A stretch of 64,000 bases of DNA from Macrocystis pyrifera. Its lineage: Eukaryota > Sar > Phaeophyceae > Laminariales > Laminariaceae. The position numbers and the translations under genes are program-made. The stretch covers positions 9,543,358-9,607,357 of the forward strand of contig JASSKH010000021.1 of NCBI GenBank assembly GCA_031763025.1, given 5' to 3'. Position 1 is the first letter of the stretch. Every line of letters begins with the position of its first letter. This document shows positions 56,032-64,000 of the stretch, one piece after another. The notes under the pieces are model-generated. The model had not been told where the DNA came from, did not search any database, and saw only the letters and a program-made list of their open reading frames with translations.

Positions 56032-56275
56032 AGGAGGCGTTCTACGATAGAGGAACCGCATGTGAGAATATAACGTTCCTGAGCCACCACAGCGTCCTTA
56101 CCGGGCGCCGGTTGAAGGATGGGTACCTAAATCGTGCTCTACATCGTTAGGAACAATGCGTACGTACACGTGCGAGAGGCGTGTAGCATCAGTCGTATGG
56201 AGATATTTGTCCTCCATTACTTTCGCATTATACCTTGGGGGGACAGAAGAGCTTTAGAAAAATCAGGGTAAACTT
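56032..56275 (+). repeat. Dispersed repeat R, copy 2
   Basis: The partner of 51865-52110, 4.17 kb away in the same orientation. It starts AGGAGGCGTTCTACGATAGA and includes CACCACAGCGTCCTTACCGG, TTGAAGGATGGGTACCTAAA and TATTTGTCCTCCATTACTTT. Its first 21 bases also occur at 9503-9523. Confidence 0.55.
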
Positions 56276-57950
56276 CTAATGTAGAACCTCTGCCAACGCT
56301 CTGACGACGCTGCCCGACGGCAGTTTCGGGAGAATACTTTCGACAACATTGTGAGTGTCTCTGCGCACTGCCCAGGGATACTATGACGCACCATGATACC
56401 TACAGACATGTGCATGCGCAAAGTAACGAGGTTCGCGCCCACCCCTGTGTCATCGGTCGCCCTATGGTAAGAAAGTGGGGGGTTGAGTCACCCAAGGTTT
56501 GGAGTGGAGACAAGCGTGTCTTTCGAGAGAAATATGTGGTTGTTTTCACGAAGCACCCATGAGTCATGGTGCTAGCGAGTATTGACGGCCGTTGCGTTTG
56601 TTCGCGAACTAAATTACCATCACAACAGAGTAGCATTGTTCGAGTTGCCAATCACACGCGTAAGGCTCGTTGGCTCCTCCTTTTGATGTGTGTGTGCGAA
56701 CCACCCCGTGGTCAGGCGTCTGGAAGGAAACCCAGATCTGCAAAGTGTCCCCACCCAATAAGTACTCACTGCGAAGGACTCCGCTGTGATTGGCTGGCGT
56801 GCGGGAGTTAATGATTTCGGAACCGTGGTTTGCCTGATGTCGCGAATAACCGCGAAGATCAGGTTTCCTCGGAGAGGGTGAGGCACGACGGAGGTTTCCC
56901 GTTTGCCTCTGATTATGGCGTCGTTTGTGTATGGGGTTAAACTTGAGACACTGCCCTTTCACGTTTTCGCGGCTGCCGCCGAGTATCATCCGACGTGTGC
57001 ACCAGAGTCCGAGCGCGGATCAGACAAGCACCAGAGTTTCGGCACATACTACCTGCCGTGCTATTTCAGCCGTGCTTCGTGTATGCGTCGTTTGTTTTCG
57101 TGGGTGCTACTGTTGTACGACACAATCGAGCCCCCTACGTATTGTAATGCGCTGCGTAGTAACTCAAAAGGAGGGGGAGATATTTTGTATAGAGGACATA
57201 ACATAACGAGAAGAGATAATACGTAAACTTTAGAAGTGGATATGTTGTTCGCTTGTACGGAGTACTTTGGCCTGGTGTTTTTAATCGCGGTACATGCTTT
57301 TACTACCAAGTGTAGCGTACGTATGATAGCTGCCTACGGTGTGAGTTCTTTCTGACGTTTACAATGCGCGTTGCTCCAGCGCCCCTCCTTCTGTCTCGCT
57401 GTAACAGCTTTCTCGTCCAACCTTAGGCTTGTGCCGTGCTCTCTACGCGCACAATGTGACGAACTGGAAAGTGGACAGTACCTTTCTGGCTGATTGTTTT
57501 GACCTTTTCAGAACTACGGTACCTGTTTGGGGACAAAGGCGCGTGGTTTGCCAAGGGAAAAAATCCTCTTCAAAACACCTCGCGTACGAGGGTAGAGTGC
57601 ATTGTTTAGAGTTTCTCTGTTTGTTTTTGTATATGTGTGTCCGTCATCATGATTTTTACCTATTTTTCGACCACGTTTGTCGACCGCGCTCAACGCACAT
57701 GGGACCAGTTTCCAGTCCCGGCGGGCTCTGTGCACGCACACACACAAACGAAACCATCTCGTGCTGGTACGGGGGTAGGTCGTTCACAGGTCGTCGGGCT
57801 AGGTGCGGCAACGTGTGTAGACACATGGCTGTGCCATGGTGTAAAAGAAATAGAACCTACAACCGTAAGATATCATACGTGACGTTTTATTATTTTTTGT
57901 TCTACCTAACGAAAACCAACTCTACGTCGAGTACTTGTAGGCAGACTGTG
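56276..57950. other. No recognised gene
   Basis: Open frames up to 126 codons overlap in several registers, and a 242-codon plus-strand frame begins at 57429. None has a recognisable domain. Confidence 0.35.
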
Positions 57951-57954
57951 CCTG

Positions 57955-58690
57955 TCTGTCCACAGCAACGTTCGGGCCATGTCACCAAGATATGCTGCAG
58001 GTGGTATTGTCAGACCAGCCCTCCTATTGACGAGGGAACGGAGAAGCAGGAGAAGATCTACTGCAGATGTTGTACTGCAGTAGTAGTGGTGGTACCTGCT
58101 ACGAGACCTTCTGTTGGACAGATGTCAGGTAGTAGATTCCACGTCTTCGTATTATGAGTGCGGAACCAGGAAACACACAACACCATCGAGTACGTCTACA
58201 AAGGGTTAAACCGACACAAGCCGAGCGTACACGCGTGTCCTACTGCTACAGCTGCTGCTTTTGCTGCTGGAGAAGCTCTGCTGTAGTAGATGTCGTACAT
58301 CCGTAGTAGTGGTGTCGCCTGCTACCAGAAGCATTCTCTGTTAGACAAAACATGTCAGGTGCTGGTTTTTCGTCTTCAAATTATACCGAAGTTCGAGTTC
58401 GGAACCAGGAAACACACGGCACAAATCGAGTATGTTAGCAAAGGGTACAAGGGTTATTGTATATTAGACTGACAAATCGACCACACAGCGACGCTGACCC
58501 TGGCCTCGTGTGTCCTACTGACACTGCTGCTGCAACTGCTGCTTCTGTTTTGCTGCTGGAGAAGCTCTGCTGTAGATGTCGTACATCAGTAGTATTGGTG
58601 GCACCTGCTACTACGAGAAGCTCTTGGTGTTGGACTCAGGCGCAGATTTCTCGTCTTCAAACAAACTTCCGATTTCGTTCTGGAGGGCAT
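57955..58690 (+). repeat. Three imperfect tandem units of 225-290 bp
   Basis: Shared landmarks recur three times in order: a GCTGCT-rich stretch, GAGAAGCTCTGCTGTAG or its diverged first version GAGAAGATCTACTGCAG, ATGTCGTACATC or TGTTGTACTGC, GTAGTAGTGGTGGTACCTGC, then CTGTTGGACAGATGTCAGG or variants and TTCGTCTTC. Landmark positions for the GACA/TCAGG block are about 58111, 58338 and 58629. The last unit may overlap a minus-strand frame ending LQNEIGSLFEDEKSAPES. Confidence 0.55.
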
Positions 58691-60059
58691 CATCCTGAAT
58701 ATTCCTCATATTATGTCCAGCTGCCTTGGCTCGAACGCCGGCAAACAAAGTCCCGAGAACGTCGGGGCTGGTGCTGTGGTTCGCCTGCTGGCTGTTTACG
58801 GGGGGGTCTGTGCGGCTGTGTTGCCGTGATAGCTGTGGGTTGGATGCTGTGTACGGCGATCCTGACGTTATTTTTTGACGTGGCCGCACTGACTAGTAGG
58901 ACGCACTGAATTGTTGCTGTTCGTGTTTTCGATTCGCTTTTCGATTTCTGGTCGTCAACTTTTATATTTGTCATTGACTGGGTTGTAAATCGTTCATTTT
59001 CTCGGAACCTGAAAAACGAACGGGAACATGTTTGGGCCAGCGCAACCGTCACGGATACATACGACCGCGTACGTACGCAGATGTTCGTTCGTGCTAGTTG
59101 AGCACAACACAGAGTAGTCCGTATTCGCCCAGCATGATGCATCGCAGACACAACTACTGCAGGTATCGTAAAGATCGCGCCTAATTATCACCAACTACTA
59201 GTAAGTACGTAGTTTGTCCTCAAACCGAGACTGCGGTACAAAAAAGGTTAAGGCAAGGGGTCAACTACGAACACACCGTCGATTCGAAAAAATAGCCTGA
59301 AGCAACCCGGCTAATACGTGATAAAAGGGGGGTCGGGATTGAGGAGGGTCATAGTAAACACACGTTATTCTTGTTTCCGGTTGCTTTGTCCAATCTGCAG
59401 TGTGACCGTAGATATCCGTCGATTTTAAACTTAGAGCAGCCAGTCGGCAACAGAGTAATAGGACTGGCAATCCGTTACTGAAGATTTTTAGGGATGTTTT
59501 TTTCTTGAAAATTGCGTAGAGCGGTCTGGCCCGCATCTTGATCCCAACAAGACAAAATAACAACAAAAACATTTCCACAGATCCGTACTCACAGATTGTA
59601 AGAGGACCTCGTCAAAAGTACTTCCATTTTCCCGTTCTTCTTGGTGGTCGTGACAGCAGTGGTACTATCAATAAAACCCTTGCAATTAACCTAAACACCA
59701 ACGCACACAAAGTGGAGCACCAAACGTGCCGCTCGAAACGCAGACCTGAGAGTATATATATTGAGACTTGCGTACTTTGCAGCTGTCCATCAACATCGGA
59801 AGGCGGGGTACGCAGACCAGGCGGCGCTGTAGTCGTATGACCACAATAGGCCCCACCCACGACCCCGCAACCGTCCGCGCCTGCACCCTTCCGGCTCCCG
59901 GGCACCCCCTGCGGTCTGCATACACAAATGCGTTTTACTAGCGGTACGCTGCAACACCAGCGGACTAAACAAAATAGAGAGTTGTTTTTGTTATTGTCTT
60001 GACATTAAATCGTCCTTTCTACCCAGGTTTATCAGTGCACCCAGTGTCCGTCCTGATTC
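58691..60059. other. No recognised gene
   Basis: Nothing recognised apart from overlapping frames of 60-146 codons. Confidence 0.4.
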
Positions 60060-60374
60060 CTTACCCTAGAGAGATACTGATTCCGTGGTCACAGACTGTG
60101 AGACAGAGGAAGACCCAAAGTAAAAACTAATCGCAAGTTCATATGTCAAGCAAGTGAAATGCCAGCGTGCCGGGTACGAAAACACAACAACAAAAGCAAG
60201 ACAAAAAAAGAGAACAAAAAGACAACCAAAAACAAAAATTTGAAATGAAACAGAATACAAACGACACAAGGACTTCAGAAAGGCTGCTAGACGGAACGCA
60301 TACGTACTCAGGAAGGCCAGATATCTTCTGCGCTGACGAAGAAACACGAAATAGAGGGAGCTACAGGCAAAATT
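60060..60374 (-). repeat. T-rich (minus strand) tract at the LINE 3' side
   Basis: Beyond the C-terminal codons of the LINE at 60375-63165 the minus strand is T-rich (TTTTTGTTTTTGGTTGTC and similar), matching the situation beside the LINE at 30.8-32.1 kb. Probably the 3' untranslated region of the element. Confidence 0.45.
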
Positions 60375-63165
60375 CTATAAGAGGTAGTCGAACCGATACC
60401 TAGCCACCCGATCTGTCATTTCGTTTCTGCATTCGTCGACAGCTGTATCAGTACGGCTGCCCTTCCCTCCTCCCCCCCTCCCGTTGTCGCCGTTCTTGGC
60501 GTCCTCAGCTGCGTGGCGCGGCCGGCTCTTCTGCGCCTCGTCCCTGAGCCACCCCGCCATGAAACAGTCAGCCGCTTCGACGACCCCTCGGTACCACTTC
60601 CCGCTCTTCTTAGCGACCCTCGGCCATAACACCGTTTCCACTCCGAACAGCAGAGGGGAGCCTTCCGTGGACCCCTCGGTGGCTTAGAAACTCTTGAGAT
60701 TGTCTGCTAGATATTCGGCCCAGTTATTTTCCGGTCGGCCTGGTCTAGGGTTCTCCCCATCAATCATCGTCCCAAACATCACCCGGCGGGTCAGCCGCTG
60801 ATTGGTCGTCTGCGGTACGGCACCCGCAAAGAGGAGGCGTCTTTTGCCGATGGTCTTCTCAGTGCTCTCGCATTGTACCTTTTTGAGGGCCTTGGCGTAG
60901 GACATGAGGTGGTCAGTGCACTGCTGGAGCTGGAAGCCAATGATCCGTAGGAGAAGTTTGTGGTGTGCCGTTCGGAGCTCAGCGAAGTCCTCCTGATCAA
61001 GAGTCCACGTCACACACCCGTAGAGCGGGGTCTCCATCACCTCGGCCTTTAGCATGCGCACTTTTAGAGTGAACGGGGCATCCTCCATATCATACAGTTC
61101 CCGTTTGAACGGATTGTAGCACGCCCAGGCGAGTCGGATTCGCCGTGTGATCTCTGGCGTAATGTCAGCGCTTGCGACGACAAGACCGCCCCGATATAAA
61201 AACTGCATCGTCTGTCTATATCTCTGTCCCGCTGCTTCGATGATGAGCGGTGAGGTCTGGCGTGACTGATTCGGAGTTCGCAACAGCATGGTCTCCGTCT
61301 TCTTTCGGATACGGTGAGGCCTGCTGCTCCCAAAACGGTCATGATGACGGTCATCATCTTCACAAGGCCTTCTACCGACTGAGACACAAGGCCTGCATCG
61401 TCCGCGTACAGCATACCCCATACTGTCTTCCGTACGCAAGTTGGTGGGTCAACCTTCACCTTGTTTTCGCCGAGGTCCTCCTCCACGTGAACCGAGTCCC
61501 TAAAAATATCTGGGTCTTCACTGAAGCGTACCAGCACGGCGTGTATCACTGTGACAGCAGCGAAGAAGACATTGAACAAAAGTGGTGACAATGCACATCC
61601 TTCCCGCAGCCCCTGAGTGACGTCGAACCATTCCGAGTGCTCGCCGTCATCCGTACGCACGCGGACTCGCATGCCTTCGTGAAACTGGCGGATAACGGTT
61701 TGCATCATCTCTGGTACGCCGAAGCGTGCGAGCACCACCCACAGCAGCTCACGGTCGACGGAGTCATATGCTTTCTGCAGGTCGATGAAGGACATGCACA
61801 GGGGATTTTTCGAGCTCGTCCGAGTTCTTGCAGTCGGCGCACGACAAACAGCTTGTCGACTGTTGATCGTTCTGGGCGAAAGCCGCACTGCTCCTCGGGT
61901 AGTATCTCTTCGGCCTCGCAGTAGTTACTGAGGCGGGTCGCGACCATTTTCAGCAAAACCTTGCCTGAATGGGCAACAAGCGAAATCGTTCGGTAATTGT
62001 TGCAATCGGATCCTTCGTTTTTTTAAGGACCTTAATGGTCGCATCTTTCCATTGCTGGGGGACGTTACCCGTTCTGCACACGTTGACTAGTAAGTTGTGA
62101 AAGTACCGGATTTATTCGGGGTGGTCGATTTTCCGTAACTCGGCCGCAAGGAAGTCTGGTCCCACCGCTTTCCAGCTTGGCATACCCCGAATTATCGCCG
62201 TCATATCACCTATGGTAGCTTCATCTCCAAGCGATGGTGCCAACGGCCGTTGTGGGAATAGGGCGCTGGTGGTTGGGTCAAGCTTAGACGATTTCGTGGT
62301 CAGGAGGGTGCCGAAAACCTCGCCCACCGTTCAATAATGCTCACCTTGTCCCTTAGAAGCGTGCCATCCTCGTCCCGCATGAACTGCTTGCTTCTCACCT
62401 TTCGACCGTCCAACCCGACCGTGCCCTTCAAGTGTTTGTAGGAACCCCGCTGGTCATTTTCGGCGAGCAGTCTCTCCGTTTCAGCAAGGTACTGGTCGAA
62501 GTAGGCGTGCTACGCTGTATCAATCGCCCTTCGCAGATTCGCGCACGCTGTCCTCAGCATCTTCCTCGCGGTTTTGCCCTTCTTGATGCGCATGACTCGT
62601 CGGGCATCCATCCTCGTATCCCATGCTAGTTGTATGGCGGCTGAGGTTTCCGTGGTCTCGCACCACCCGGATTTGTATCAGTGCCGTGGTGGGGGGGGTA
62701 CGTCTTTAGCTAGTGTATCACGAATAACATTAGCACAGGATTCAGCCATCTCAGAGATACTGTTCGGTTGCGAAGGAAGGAAGGGAAGCTTTGAAAGGAT
62801 CCGCGCCACGACTCGTCGCCTGCAATCTCCGTCGAATCGAAACGTCTGCCGGTCGAAAGGCCGAATTAGTTTTCGTTCGTACGAGTATGTGTCTGTTGCG
62901 TGCGAAACGATCGCCGAGGCGGACCATCGCATATACGATATTGTGGTCTGAATCCGCCTTGGCTGGAGGCGGAGGCTGGGGGTGGACCTTAACATCATGC
63001 ACGCGAGGTCGGTGTGCTTGGCGGGGTTAGGATATAGTCAATGCGTTTGTTGTCGCTGCGGCTGCTGATACCGTTGAAAGTATGAGATATTCCACCCTTG
63101 CGAGCGCTCAAAAACGCGTTCGACAGAGCGAGCTTACTGTCTGAAGCGAATGCCAGCAGGTGTTA
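60375..63165 (-). mobile_element. LINE copy with endonuclease end and reverse transcriptase
   Basis: The minus strand reads, 5' to 3': the end of an AP-type endonuclease (63.16-62.75 kb: LLAFASDSKLALSNAFLSAR, KRIDYIL, then KADSDHNIVYAMVRL with the SDH motif); a linker at 62.33-62.11 kb (MPSWKAVGPDFLAAELRKID); and the reverse transcriptase at 61.96-61.29 kb ([47 protein letters not shown]). The C-terminal part follows at 61.30-60.38 kb ([58 protein letters not shown]). The first part of the endonuclease is missing (5'-truncated near 63165). At least three or four frame changes or stops break the ORF, among them one near 61.30 kb right after LTVSE. Inactive, but of a type that could once have mobilised SINEs. 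Confidence 0.88.
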
Positions 63166-63577
63166 GCCGGTTAGCCGTATTGTTGATCTCATCACGTTCG
63201 TAAACTTTGCCAGCCAACGCGTGGTCCGACCCCTCCGCCTTTTTTGTCTTTTTCTCCTTATTGTTTTTTGTATCACGATGTAGGCTCTATGTTTTCTAGC
63301 CAATAACCAACATCGAATTTCAGCTTCCAGCCTGCCAGACAGAGCAACTGCTTGTGCGTGGTACAATCAATGCAGTAGAGTCTACCAGGTTATTAGTGAA
63401 ACTAAAATGACTGGAGTTGCTCGTATACCATTTAATCACAAACAGTTATACGCCAGCTGCTGAACAATTCCTTCCAGCATGTACCTACTTCTCGTCCTCG
63501 TTCACCATCTGCTCCTCCTGTTCCGTATCTTTGAACAATTCGTATTGATCAGTTGCTCGCTACTCTGGCTGGCTGTT
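63166..63577. other. No recognised gene
   Basis: Gap between the LINE and the Gln-rich frame; nothing recognised. Confidence 0.4.
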
Positions 63578-63948
63578 TTAAAATGACAAAGCGCGGATTT
63601 TTCGTTCGACGGCAATCGCAATCAAGGATGTTGCGCCTGATGGTGGGGCGTTGCTCCCCCGGGCTGATGCTCCTCTCCCATCTTCTCCAACTTCAACTTG
63701 TTGTGCGTAACTAACGTCGGCCGTGTCTCGCTGGATGACATGTTGTTGTTGCTGCTGCTGGTGGTGATAATATCGTCGGTAGTAACACTGCGGTTGCTGG
63801 TGGTATTTATAGTAGAGATTCGGGTGTACTTGATGCTGTCGTTGTTGTCCTTGGGAAATAGAATAGTGCTGCTGCTGCCGCTGCTGGTGGTGGTGATGCT
63901 GGTGGTCACGTTGCTCCTGCTCGCTGGTACTGCTGCTGTTGCTGTTGT

Positions 63949-63980
<32 letters not shown>

Positions 63981-64000
63981 GTGGCTGTCGTGCTAGCTTT
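63578..64000 (-). CDS. Gln/His/Ser-rich protein, C-terminal part (partial at edge)
   Basis: On the minus strand one frame is open from the right edge to a TAA at 63578, 140 codons without a stop. It starts with Ser/Asn runs encoded by a CAG/CAA repeat, continues as Gln/His-rich (EQEQRDHQHHHHQQRQQQHY), then Tyr-rich (NLYYKYHQQPQCYYRRYYHH), and ends SLIAIAVERKIRALSF. The trinucleotide repeat keeps phase with the frame, as in many regulatory proteins with polyglutamine tracts, and the repeat-free end stays open. A second frame on the same strand (63622-63909, Thr/Ser-rich) is the competing reading. Start codon and fold lie outside the window. Confidence 0.42.

Noticed and set aside
57429-58157. 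242-codon plus-strand frame, the longest without a family
   Set aside because: It runs into the tandem units at 57.96 kb, has Cys/Tyr/Arg-biased composition without domain texture, and no splice or homology support. Not annotated as a gene.
1-64000. LTR retrotransposon, Polinton or integrated large virus
   Set aside because: No paired LTRs, capsid, polymerase B, protease-RT-RNase H order or packaging ATPase was recognised. Some coding-like orphan tracts were first suspected to be viral, but the best of them proved to be tyrosinase-like.

Overview
This is a stretch of eukaryotic nuclear DNA, most likely from a brown alga (Phaeophyceae) or a close ochrophyte relative. The grounds are intron-bearing genes, a secreted Ser/Thr/Pro-rich protein with paired cysteine-rich modules (CC, CGxCGG), remains of a tyrosinase-like gene, EN-RT LINE copies of a type I associate with brown algae, and very low gene density. 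The taxon is inferred; nothing in the window proves it. No rRNA, tRNA gene, CRISPR or bacterial operon was seen.

Layout. 0-0.5 kb: C-terminal fragment of a LINE ORF, minus strand. 7.2-13.6 kb (minus): a decayed, intron-containing tyrosinase-like gene whose four recognisable coding blocks are collinear with the family. 16.3 kb: an 88-bp TTAA-flanked (piggyBac-type) MITE. 21.8-29 kb: a transposon nest. It holds one complete non-autonomous hAT element with perfect 8-bp target duplications (22140-23193), a second with perfect 8-bp duplications (23588-26845), and a third terminal-inverted-repeat element inserted inside the second (24948-26459). Each has its own cluster of short subterminal repeats, and the last two keep the N-terminal end of a zinc-finger transposase. 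tRNA-derived SINE copies lie around them. 30.1-32.1 kb: a decayed LINE (minus) with a pyrimidine-rich 3' tail. 36.5-41.2 kb: a probable fourth, older hAT-type element filled with MITEs, a SINE and a long-period repeat. 45.0-49.9 kb (plus): the best-preserved host gene, coding for a cell-surface or secreted protein; its splice phases agree from exon to exon. 50.7-51.5 kb: a recent 408-bp tandem duplication. 60.1-63.2 kb: a longer LINE copy (minus) with the end of its endonuclease and a reverse transcriptase carrying YADD. 63.6 kb to the edge: a Gln/His/Ser-rich reading frame on the minus strand, open to the window edge.

A MITE family of about 105 bp, with ends TTACGGGGG...CCCCCGTAA next to TA, occurs six times (one partial). 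Most of the remaining sequence is unassigned; many moderate open frames there show no family I recognise.

The biology here is largely that of mobile DNA: hAT-type elements with elaborate subterminal repeats, their deletion derivatives, MITEs, SINEs and the LINEs that could mobilise SINEs, around one apparently functional surface-protein gene, one dead tyrosinase-like gene and one partial gene at the right edge.
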